A stretch of DNA of 38,802 bases. Source: JAOAIV01 sp038849555. GTDB lineage: Archaea > Thermoproteota > Bathyarchaeia > Bathyarchaeales > Bathycorpusculaceae. The notes beneath the pieces were generated by a model. That model was not told the origin of the DNA, searched no databases, and worked only from the letters and a program-made list of their open reading frames with translations. Within the stretch, counting starts at the first letter, position 1; every line of letters starts with the position of its first letter. The translations under genes and the position numbers were made by a program. Below, in pieces: positions 7,513 to 14,725 of this stretch. The DNA lies in NCBI GenBank assembly GCA_038849555.1, contig JAWCMT010000009.1, forward strand, positions 1 through 38,802. Direction: 5' to 3'.

Positions 7513-8316
7513 ATGGCGTTAGCGAAGCGTATTATTCCCTGCTTGGATGTTGACCATGGAAAAGTGGTTAAGGGAATAAACTTTGTAAACTTGAAGCGAG
7601 CAGGTGACCCTGTCGAGCTGGCGAAGCGCTACTCAGACGAGGGCGCTGACGAACTGGTTTTCCTTGATATCACTGCTTCCGCGGAGAAACGGGACATCCT
7701 GCGGGGCGTCGTGGAGGGCGTGGCGAAAGCCATAAACATTCCGTTTACTGTGGGCGGCGGAATTCGCAGTGTTGCCGACGCTAGGCTGATTCTTTGCAGC
7801 GGCGCAGACAAGGTTTCCGTGAACACAGCAGCGGTGGAAAACCCGCAGTTGATAAAAGAGCTTGCCGAAGTGTTTGGGCAGCAATGCGTTGTCGTTGCCA
7901 TCGACGCGAAACGGAGACGCGAGCAAAGAGCGGATAAAATAACCGTAGAGACAAGTGAGGGGCCCGTCTGGTTCGAAGTTTACACTTACGGCGGAAGAAA
8001 ACCTACAGGCATAGACGCCGTCGAGTGGGCTTTGCAGGCTGAACGACTTGGCGCCGGAGAGTTTCTCGTAACATCAATGGACAAGGACGGCACAGAAGAC
8101 GGCTACGACATAGAGTTGACGCGCACCATTTCTGAGCGAGTTAATGTTCCGGTTATCGCAAGCGGCGGCGCAGGAAAACCCGAACACTTCATCCAAGTTT
8201 TCACGGATGGGAAGGCTGATGCAGCGCTGGCTGCTTCGGTTTTCCACTACAACAAGTATCCAGTTCCACTGATAAAGGAGTTTCTGCGAAAGCAGGGGGT
8301 GAATGTTAGACCATGA
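7513..8316 (+). CDS. hisF: Imidazole glycerol phosphate synthase, cyclase subunit (HisF)
   Basis: HisF is the barrel subunit that uses ammonia from HisH to make imidazoleglycerol phosphate and AICAR. Its catalytic aspartates are visible in IPCLDVDHGKVVKG (N-terminus) and TSMDKDGTEDGYD (near residue 185). FLDITAS, TVGGGIRSVAD, DKVSVNTAAV and ASGGAGKPEHF are further family motifs. At 267 residues it is about 12 longer than many bacterial HisF, with an insert rich in Arg/Lys around residue 135. It begins three bases after the hisA stop, the only non-overlapping junction in the operon, and overlaps hisI by ATGA. Confidence 0.96.
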   Translation: MALAKRIIPCLDVDHGKVVKGINFVNLKRAGDPVELAKRYSDEGADELVFLDITASAEKRDILRGVVEGVAKAINIPFTVGGGIRSVADARLILCSGADKVSVNTAAVENPQLIKELAEVFGQQCVVVAIDAKRRREQRADKITVETSEGPVWFEVYTYGGRKPTGIDAVEWALQAERLGAGEFLVTSMDKDGTEDGYDIELTRTISERVNVPVIASGGAGKPEHFIQVFTDGKADAALAASVFHYNKYPVPLIKEFLRKQGVNVRP

Positions 8317-8642
8317 CAAACGAAGACTTGCTTAAGAAGTTAGACTTCGAAAAGGGCGGCGGGCTAATCCCAGTGGTGGTGCAGGATGCCACATCAAAGG
8401 CGGTGCTTATGCTGGCGTACGCAAACAGGGAAGCGCTTGAGAAAACGCTGAGCACGGGCTACGCGCACTACTGGAGCCGTTCACGGAACCAACTATGGAT
8501 GAAAGGCGAAACCTCGGGGCACACGCAGAAAATCAAAGCCATCCTCGTAGATTGCGATTATGACGCGTTGCTCTATGTTGTGGAGCAAAAAGGTAATGTG
8601 TGCCACACGGGAAAAGACACATGCTTCCACAACAAACTATGA
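8313..8642 (+). CDS. hisI: Phosphoribosyl-AMP cyclohydrolase (HisI)
   Basis: HisI opens the adenine ring of phosphoribosyl-AMP. The 109-residue protein is the stand-alone cyclohydrolase and carries no HisE pyrophosphohydrolase domain. It shows MLAYANREAL, HYWSRSRNQLWMKGETSGH, the magnesium-binding DCDYDA and the zinc cysteines in GNVCHTGKDTCFH. It is the last gene of the operon. Because no hisE is fused or adjacent, the preceding step (phosphoribosyl-ATP to phosphoribosyl-AMP) must be encoded elsewhere. Confidence 0.95.
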   Translation: MTNEDLLKKLDFEKGGGLIPVVVQDATSKAVLMLAYANREALEKTLSTGYAHYWSRSRNQLWMKGETSGHTQKIKAILVDCDYDALLYVVEQKGNVCHTGKDTCFHNKL

Positions 8643-8979
8643 AGGCTCAGTCACTTGCTTTTTCTATGCCTTTTACGGGTTTATGCAATGAACTCCAAAT
8701 AGTCACTTAACAGAAAATTTTGTAGAAACTTGGGGTTTAGCTGTACTGGCGTTTTCCGCGACAAAAGGCGGTTGAAAACCAGTTTAACATGCTAATGCTC
8801 CTTTATATAAGTTGAACATTTTTTCAAGTACCTTATTTTTCATGATTCGCAGCTGGCGCTAGGAACAATCAGAAGCTTCGAATAGGGTACCTGAAACTGT
8901 TTGGGCGTTAAAAACACTAATAACCAGCTTAAACCCCATACTCACCTAATAATAAACCAGGCTTGGATGGCGAAAGAAC
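8643..8979. other. 337-bp region between hisI and hel308 with two promoter-like sites
   Basis: The region holds no convincing protein gene. After a T-rich tract it contains a strong TATA-like box TTTATATAAG at 8802-8811 and a second, TAATAAAC, near 8950-8957. The second is about 30 nt before the hel308 TTG and can serve it. The first would start a transcript near 8833, some 145 nt before hel308, whose first ATG (8842) opens only a six-codon frame (MIRSWR). It may mark a small RNA or a long leader. I could not assign C/D-box, H/ACA or tRNA features. Confidence 0.4.
8659..8674 (+). terminator. U-rich tract after the his operon
   Basis: CTTTTTCTATGCCTTTT begins 16 nt after the hisI stop. Archaeal termination often uses such T-rich stretches on the coding strand without a stable hairpin. 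The call rests on composition and position only. Confidence 0.35.
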
Positions 8980-11211
8980 TTGAAAGTAACGGAACTGCCC
9001 GTGCCAGAGCAGGTTAAGGAGGTTCTGCTTCGCACAGGAATTGCCGAGCTTTATCCTCCCCAAGCAGAAGCCATCCAAGCCGGAGTGCTGGAAGGCAAGA
9101 ATCTTGTTTTGGCAAGCCCTACCGCTTCGGGAAAAACACTGATAGCGGAGCTATGCAGCCTCAAGCATGTGCTGGAGAGAAACGGCAAAGCCGTCTACCT
9201 CACGCCGCTTAGAGCGCTTGCAAATGAGAAATTCGACGAGTTTCAGAAATACGCGGTCATACGTAAGGCAAACGGCAAACGCCTAAGCATAGGCATCAGC
9301 ACAGGCGACTTCGACAGCAGCGACCCTTGGTTAGAAAAGTACGACATCCTAGTGACCACGAATGAGAAAGCCGATTCGCTGCTGCGGCATCGCGCCAAAT
9401 GGATGGAAGACATCTCGCTGATAGTCGCGGATGAAGTGCATCTTCTAAACGAGGCTGAACGCGGCCCAACACTTGAGGTGGTGCTTGCAAGACTCATGCA
9501 GATTAACCCGGCGCTGCAGATTCTCGCGTTAAGCGCAACCATAAACAACGTTGAAGAAATCGCAGCTTGGCTCAAAGCACAATACGTCATAACCGAGTGG
9601 CGTCCAGTCACGCTTAAAGAGGGCATACTGCTGCACGAGGAAATTCAGTACAAAGACGGCGATGCAAGAAAAATCGACAAAAAAACCGCGAATCCCGTTA
9701 TCAACCTCGTATTGAACACAATAAAAACAGGTGGGCAAGCGCTTGTCTTCGCGTCAACGAGGCAAAACTCGGTGACGTGGGCCAAAAAAATCGCCGATTA
9801 CACAGCCGAAGCCCTATCCAAACCGCTAAAAAGGGCTCTGGAGCACGAGGCAGAAAAAATCCTAGCCGCAACCGAAAGAACACGCATCAGCGAAAACCTC
9901 GCAACTCTTGTCAAATGCGGCACCGCGTTTCACCATGCAGGCTTGGCTGGCGCACACCGACGCATAATCGAAGACCTATTCCGACAAGGCAAAATCAAGG
10001 CGCTTACTGCCACTCCAACGTTGGCTTTCGGTGTTAATCTCCCCGCGCGCACCGTAATCATACAAGACTACCGACGCTGGGAACCCGGATATGGCTATTA
10101 CCCCATAAGTGTGCTGGAATACAAGCAGATGGCAGGACGCGCGGGAAGACCCAAATATGATAAGGCAGGCGAAGCCGTGCTCATCGCGAAAACCGCTGAC
10201 GAAGCCGACTACCTCATGAACAGCTACGTGCTCGCGCATCCAGAACGAATTTGGTCAAGGCTTGCGGTTGAACGAATAATCCGCAGCCACGTACTCGCCA
10301 CCATTGCATCAGACTTCGCCCATACGGAAAACGGCATTTATGATTTTTTCGCAAAAACCTTCTATGCGCACCAGTACGACGTGAAAGCCATCAAGAGCAT
10401 AATAGCCAAGATCCTAAGATACCTATACGACGAAGAAATGCTTGAAGTCTTCGGCGCCGAAATCTACGCCACAAGGCTCGGAAAACGAGTAAGCGAGCTC
10501 TACATCGACCCAGCATCCGCTGTGGTAATCCGCGAGGCGCTTAGGCGCAGGCCAGAAAGCCTAACCGAATTCAGCTTGCTACACCTAATTGCGCACACGC
10601 CAGATATGGAACCTGTAATGCGGCCGCATGCACGCGAGATAGATGAAATGGCAATACGCATGGAAGAGCACCGCGACGAGCTTTTTATTGAGCCGCCAGC
10701 CGAATGGGAAGACCGTATGGCATATGAAAACTTCCTTGGCGAAATCAAAACCGCCCTCGTTCTACACAGCTGGATTGAAGAAACAAGCGAGGAAGCGCTG
10801 CTAGAGCATTTTGGCGTCCAGCCAGGAGACCTTTACAAGACAATTGAAAACGCCAAGTGGCTACTTTACGCTACGCATGAGCTTGGCAGGCTGCTGGGGC
10901 ACGGGGAAATTCAGCACGTAACCGCTGAACTTATAGAACGTGTAACTAAAGGCGTTAAGAAAGAGTTGTTGCCAATCGTTAAGCTGGAAGGAATTGGCCG
11001 CGTGCGCGGTCGCATCATGTACAACGCAGGCTACAAGACGCTGGAGGACATAAAGCATGCACCGCTTGAGGATTTAACGAATCTGCCGCTGATTGGGCCG
11101 CGACTGGCAAAGAAAATTAAGGAGCAGGTTGGCGGCTTCGTTAAGAAAGAAGCTTGGGAGAAACTTGAGAAAACTGCGGAGTGGCGGCAGAAATCGCTGG
11201 CTGACTTTTAG
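8980..11211 (+). CDS. hel308: Hel308-type ATP-dependent DNA helicase
   Basis: Hel308 is a Ski2-like superfamily 2 helicase that unwinds lagging strands at stalled replication forks. The 743-residue protein has Q-motif YPPQAEAI, Walker A ASPTASGKT (45-53), the DEVH box in VADEVHLLNEAERGP, motif III LSATINN, motif IV region ALVFASTR, the FHHAGL and TPTLAFGVNLPAR blocks, and motif VI QMAGRAGRPKYD. A winged-helix/ratchet region and a C-terminal helix-hairpin-helix (EGIGRVRGRIMYNAGY, NLPLIGPRLAKKI) complete the family architecture. The start is TTG; no in-frame ATG precedes it, and a TATA-like site sits about 30 nt upstream, suggesting a leaderless message. It converges on purB with a 4-bp overlap of stop codons. 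Confidence 0.95.
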   Translation: MKVTELPVPEQVKEVLLRTGIAELYPPQAEAIQAGVLEGKNLVLASPTASGKTLIAELCSLKHVLERNGKAVYLTPLRALANEKFDEFQKYAVIRKANGKRLSIGISTGDFDSSDPWLEKYDILVTTNEKADSLLRHRAKWMEDISLIVADEVHLLNEAERGPTLEVVLARLMQINPALQILALSATINNVEEIAAWLKAQYVITEWRPVTLKEGILLHEEIQYKDGDARKIDKKTANPVINLVLNTIKTGGQALVFASTRQNSVTWAKKIADYTAEALSKPLKRALEHEAEKILAATERTRISENLATLVKCGTAFHHAGLAGAHRRIIEDLFRQGKIKALTATPTLAFGVNLPARTVIIQDYRRWEPGYGYYPISVLEYKQMAGRAGRPKYDKAGEAVLIAKTADEADYLMNSYVLAHPERIWSRLAVERIIRSHVLATIASDFAHTENGIYDFFAKTFYAHQYDVKAIKSIIAKILRYLYDEEMLEVFGAEIYATRLGKRVSELYIDPASAVVIREALRRRPESLTEFSLLHLIAHTPDMEPVMRPHAREIDEMAIRMEEHRDELFIEPPAEWEDRMAYENFLGEIKTALVLHSWIEETSEEALLEHFGVQPGDLYKTIENAKWLLYATHELGRLLGHGEIQHVTAELIERVTKGVKKELLPIVKLEGIGRVRGRIMYNAGYKTLEDIKHAPLEDLTNLPLIGPRLAKKIKEQVGGFVKKEAWEKLEKTAEWRQKSLADF

Positions 11212-12545
11212 GCTAGCTTTGCGAACTTTTCTGCTTGTTTAACCGCTGTGCCCAAATAGTTCTTAGGCTCTAGCGCGGAGTCGATTTCTTCCACGCTGAG
11301 CATGCTGCGCACAACCTCGTTTTCGAGAAGCACCTCGCGGAAATGCCGCTTTTCCAACTCGCTTTTTATGGTTAGCTGCCGCAGTAGCTCGTGTGCTTCC
11401 TGCCTGTTCATGCCCTTCCGTGCTAACGCCATCATCACGGCTTCCGACATGGCGCGACTCTGCGTCAACTCCAAGTTCCGCATCATACGCTGCGAGTCAA
11501 CACGCAAGTTCGCTATAACGTTGCTCATCAACGTAAGCATGTAATCGATAAGGATGCATGCTTCGGGGAAAATGAAGCGTTCCGCTGAAGACTGCGTCAA
11601 ATCCCTCTCATGCCACGTGACCATGTTCTCAAGCGCTGGAGCCGCTAAGCTTCTGACCATGCGAGCTAAGCCGCAGATACGTTCGCATGTTTCCGGGTTA
11701 CGCTTATGCGGCATAGTTGAGCTTCCCACCTGCTTCGACCGCTCAAAAGCCTCAAAAAGCTCGCCTATTTCGGGGCGCTGAAGCTCGCGGATTTCAGTGG
11801 CGAAGTTCTCCAGCGACGACGCTATGAGCGCTAATAGGCAGATAAGCTCTGCGTAGCGGTCTCTCTGCACTATCTGAGTGGATATCTCCGCTGGCTGAAG
11901 CCCAAGCCGCTTCATAACGAGCTCTTGGATACGCTGGGCGTGCTCGCCGAGGCCTGCTTGTGTGCCGACTGCGCCGCTCATTTTGCCTACTAAAACACGC
12001 TTTTTACACTCGTTCAGCCGCTCGATGTGCCGTTGGATTTCGTAGCCCCAGACAGCGAATTTGAAGCCTAACGTAATCGGTAGAGCGTGCTGGCCGTGTG
12101 TTCTTCCAATCATCACGGTTTCCTTATGCTCCGCGGCTTGCTTCTGCAGCAGACCTTTTAGCGTAGCCAACCGCTTCTCTATGATTTCCACGGCTTCTTT
12201 CAGCTGAAGCGCATTTGCAGTGTCCACGATGTCGTAGCTTGTGGCGCCCAGATGCACGTAGGCGCCGCTTGCGCCGCACACCTCAGCTAAAGCGCGAACC
12301 AGCGAGGCAATGTCATGCTTTATCTCCTTCTCAATAGCCTTTACCCGCTCGACTTTTACGTGTCTAGTGGAGGCCATGGCGGCGATTTTTTCCGCGTCTT
12401 TCCGCGGGACATTGCCGACTTCAGCGTGCGCCAAAGCCAAAGCGGCTTCAACGTCGAGTAGCCGCTGAACACGGGTTTCTTCTTCGAAGACCTTGAGCAT
12501 TTCGGGTGTTCCGTAGCGTCCAGTGTCTATGGGTAAGATTGGCAA
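11208..12545 (-). CDS. purB: Adenylosuccinate lyase (PurB)
   Basis: PurB cleaves SAICAR in IMP synthesis and adenylosuccinate in AMP synthesis, releasing fumarate. The 445-residue protein starts PILPIDTGRYGTPEM, and has HLGATSYDIVDTANALQL with substrate-binding residues, MIGRTHGQHALP with the catalytic His, and the fumarase/aspartase-superfamily signature GSSTMPHKRNPETCE. The start codon is TTG at 12545, which aligns with the family N-terminus; GTGAT immediately precedes it. It is transcribed away from the asparagine-synthetase-like gene. No other purine gene is adjacent; the AICAR made by HisF feeds the same pathway. Confidence 0.95.
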   Translation of the reverse strand: MPILPIDTGRYGTPEMLKVFEEETRVQRLLDVEAALALAHAEVGNVPRKDAEKIAAMASTRHVKVERVKAIEKEIKHDIASLVRALAEVCGASGAYVHLGATSYDIVDTANALQLKEAVEIIEKRLATLKGLLQKQAAEHKETVMIGRTHGQHALPITLGFKFAVWGYEIQRHIERLNECKKRVLVGKMSGAVGTQAGLGEHAQRIQELVMKRLGLQPAEISTQIVQRDRYAELICLLALIASSLENFATEIRELQRPEIGELFEAFERSKQVGSSTMPHKRNPETCERICGLARMVRSLAAPALENMVTWHERDLTQSSAERFIFPEACILIDYMLTLMSNVIANLRVDSQRMMRNLELTQSRAMSEAVMMALARKGMNRQEAHELLRQLTIKSELEKRHFREVLLENEVVRSMLSVEEIDSALEPKNYLGTAVKQAEKFAKLA

Positions 12546-12613
12546 ATCACTTTTCCCTCGTCAGAGATTTGTATGCGCATTAAAGATTAATGTTTTACCA
12601 AACAGTAAGAGAA

Positions 12614-12625
12614 TACACAAGTGTA
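12614..12625. promoter_or_regulatory. Palindrome TACAC-AA-GTGTA upstream of the asparagine-synthetase-like gene
   Basis: A 12-bp palindrome with an AA centre lies 18 nt before the ATG at 12644. Its core CACAAGTG is identical to the core of the palindrome at 1317-1330 before the RHH-type regulator. Upstream, ATTAATGTTTTA (12586-12597) is a TATA candidate that would put transcription start near the palindrome. It may be a second operator for the same regulator. Confidence 0.4.
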
Positions 12626-12643
12626 AGAGAGTTGTTTAAAACT

Positions 12644-13930
12644 ATGTCAGCGGTCATTGTTGCGACTTTGGATAAGCACAGCGGTAAAACCACACTTAGC
12701 CGGCCGAGTACTCAGCGCTGTGCATGCACAGGCGGCGTAACCGTTGTCTTTGAAGGCAGCATTTACTCTCCGCGATGTGCGGCTTCAGGAGCGGAAGCAT
12801 TAGCGGCGAAGCTTCAGCTGGAAGGCAGCGTTAAGGCAGCAGAAGCGTTTCTGAGAGAAGCAGATGGCGACTTCGCGTTCATAATCGCTGAGCAGGAGCG
12901 GATTGTTGCAGGTAGAGACGCAGTAGGCGTTCAGCCACTGTATTACGGCGAGACGGCAAATTTTGCAGCGCTTGCCACACGTAAGAGAGCGCTGTGGGCT
13001 CTTGGCATAGCCAATGTGAAGTCGTTTCCGCCTGGGCATTTAGCGCTTGTCAACCGCAGCGGCTTCAAATTCAGGGCTGTCAAAAGACTGGTTTATTCAG
13101 AACCTAAGCCAGTGTCTATGGCGGATGCCGCCATGATGCTGCAGCAGTTGCTATGGGAGTCTGTTCGCACGCGGGTTTCCGGTTTAAGCGAAGTCGCTGT
13201 TGCGTTTTCCGGCGGCTTAGACAGCAGCCTTATCGCGTTTCTGGCGAGCAAATGTCATGTGCATGTCAACTTGGTTCATGTCAGTTTGAAGAATCGCGCT
13301 GAAACCGCTGAGGCACGGCGAACGGCTGAAGCGCTGGGCTTGCCTTTGCAAGTGCACTTGTTTAACGAAGAGGATGTGGCAGAGGCTGCATCCGCGGTTA
13401 CGGCGCTTATCGAGGAGGCTGATCCAGTTAAAGTAGGCATTGGCATCCCATTTTACTGGACGGCAGAGAAGGCTGCAACTGCGGGTTTTAAGGTGCTACT
13501 GGCAGGGCAGGGCGCGGATGAGCTTTTCGGAGGCTATCAACGGTATGTTAAGGCTTACGTGGGTTATGGCGCCGAGAAAGCGCGGAAAATGATGTTTGAC
13601 GATGTAGCTGGGCTTCATGAGAATAATCTTGAGCGGGATGCGAAGATCTGCAGTTTCCATGGCGTGGAGCTGCGTTTGCCCTTCGCCGCTTACAAGCTCG
13701 CGGAGTTCGCAGTAGCACTACCTGTGGAGTTAAAGTTTGAGAGGAAAACTGATTCGCTGCGTAAGCTCGTGCTACGAAAAGCCGCTGAGAATTTAGGTTT
13801 GCCGCCGTCGATAGCGGCAAAGCCCAAGAAGGCGGTGCAGTACTCCACAGGGGTAAACGCTGTACTTAAGAGAAAAGCGATGAAACAGAATATAACTGTA
13901 GCCGAGTATGTGCGCAGGCTCTCCGGCTAA
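12644..13930 (+). CDS. Asparagine synthetase-like protein lacking the glutaminase cysteine
   Basis: The synthetase half is intact: PP-loop AFSGGLDSSL (near residue 188 of 428), GQGADELFGGYQRY, ERDAKICSFHGVELRLPF and a basic KPKKAVQYSTG tail, the residues used to adenylate aspartate. The N-terminal half keeps late pieces of the Ntn glutaminase fold (DGDFAFII, GRDAVGVQPLYYG, SFPPGHLAL). It has no Met-Cys start, and only about 73 residues precede DGDFAFII, where AsnB has over 100. Glutamine hydrolysis is therefore unlikely, and it may use free ammonia or act on another substrate. I start at the ATG at 12644; an ATG at 12590 is in frame but would put a palindrome inside the gene. A conserved archaeal AsnB-like family is probable. 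Confidence 0.8.
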   Translation: MSAVIVATLDKHSGKTTLSRPSTQRCACTGGVTVVFEGSIYSPRCAASGAEALAAKLQLEGSVKAAEAFLREADGDFAFIIAEQERIVAGRDAVGVQPLYYGETANFAALATRKRALWALGIANVKSFPPGHLALVNRSGFKFRAVKRLVYSEPKPVSMADAAMMLQQLLWESVRTRVSGLSEVAVAFSGGLDSSLIAFLASKCHVHVNLVHVSLKNRAETAEARRTAEALGLPLQVHLFNEEDVAEAASAVTALIEEADPVKVGIGIPFYWTAEKAATAGFKVLLAGQGADELFGGYQRYVKAYVGYGAEKARKMMFDDVAGLHENNLERDAKICSFHGVELRLPFAAYKLAEFAVALPVELKFERKTDSLRKLVLRKAAENLGLPPSIAAKPKKAVQYSTGVNAVLKRKAMKQNITVAEYVRRLSG

Positions 13931-14123
13931 ACGAATTCGAAAATCGTGTGCCTTTTTATAACGCGATGGATTACTGCGCTGTTATGCATGTCTTAATCTA
14001 TACCACTTTATTTAAAGGAACTATTCATAGCTCCGTGGAGAGCGTAGCTTGTACCCAGTCTATCCTGTTTTCGGTTGCTTGAATAGACCCCCTCTATAGG
14101 TTTCTGCATAGAATCGCTAATAT

Positions 14124-14142
14124 GCGCCAAATATGAAGGCGC
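14124..14142. terminator. Hairpin between convergent genes
   Basis: GCGCC (14124-14128) and GGCGC (14138-14142) form a stem with a nine-base loop in the 255-bp gap between the asparagine-synthetase-like gene (plus) and S6e (minus). S6e itself is followed on the minus strand by a T-rich CATTTTTACTT. The gap also holds a TATA-like TTTATTTAAAG (14007-14017) with no gene behind it. The hairpin may terminate or process either transcript. Confidence 0.3.
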
Positions 14143-14185
14143 TATTTGTCGAGAAATGCAAGTAAAAATGAATTTTGTATATGTT

Positions 14186-14584
14186 TTAGGCTGTTTGCGC
14201 TGTCTGCTGCTCTGTTTTGTTCTCTGTAGGTTTTTGTGGTTTTTCAGTTATCTTCGCGTTTATTTGTACGATTTCATCGGTTATTATGTTTCCTCGAACA
14301 GTTTTTCGTCTCCGTTCTCCTTCTCTTTTAGGGTTAAATCCTGTGCCTCCGCTTAGTATAACTTTTCTGCGGCCTCCGCCATGCACATTTGCCCGCATTG
14401 GTATGCCATCTTTGTCTGAACCACCTACTATCTGCAGTTTATGCGCTGGCAAATCCACCACTGAACCATCCACTATCTCGCCAATTTTTCTTCCGATAAG
14501 TGGTGCTGCGCGTGCTCCTTCAAGCTCAACCACTTTTGAAGTTCCTGTTTCTGGGTCAGATACTATTACCTTGAACTTAGCCAT
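14186..14584 (-). CDS. rps6e: Small-subunit ribosomal protein S6e (eS6)
   Basis: eS6 is a protein of the archaeal and eukaryotic small ribosomal subunit. The 132-residue product starts MAKFKVIVSDPETG and carries the diagnostic block GGSDKDGIPMRANVHGGGRRK, followed by LSGGTGFNPKREGERRRKTVRGN and VQINAKI. The C-terminal 20 residues are a Thr/Gln/Lys-rich tail beyond the usual archaeal end. I start at the ATG at 14584, since 13 further in-frame codons upstream do not match the family and run into an inverted repeat. The gene stands alone, with an MFS transporter transcribed divergently. Confidence 0.96.
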   Translation of the reverse strand: MAKFKVIVSDPETGTSKVVELEGARAAPLIGRKIGEIVDGSVVDLPAHKLQIVGGSDKDGIPMRANVHGGGRRKVILSGGTGFNPKREGERRRKTVRGNIITDEIVQINAKITEKPQKPTENKTEQQTAQTA

Positions 14585-14589
14585 TTGTC

Positions 14590-14621
14590 GCTTAACTCTC
14601 CAGCGAAATATGAAGTTAAGC
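14590..14621. promoter_or_regulatory. Inverted repeat in the S6e leader
   Basis: GCTTAAC (14590-14596) and GTTAAGC (14615-14621) are perfect 7-bp inverted arms with an 18-nt spacer, ending five bases before the S6e start codon on the minus strand. If transcribed, the loop would hold GGAGA, the only Shine-Dalgarno-like sequence. If not transcribed, it could be a DNA operator near the transcription start. CTTAATAG on the minus strand (about 14627-14634) is a TATA candidate. Confidence 0.4.
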
Positions 14622-14725
14622 ATCTCTCTATTAAGGATTTATGGCGAATAGGCCATTATTCAAGCCGTAAAGTGTCTTCTTCTGGGCTAAAAGTTTTAAT
14701 TCAGCTCTGTAGAAGTCTTGCTGCT

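Noticed and set aside
8313..8642. HisI as a HisI-HisE fusion
   Set aside because: The frame ends after the cyclohydrolase domain at 109 residues and no pyrophosphohydrolase sequence follows.
14585..14725. 47-codon N-terminal extension of the MFS transporter
   Set aside because: Hydrophilic, not transporter-like, and covers the S6e promoter and its inverted repeat.
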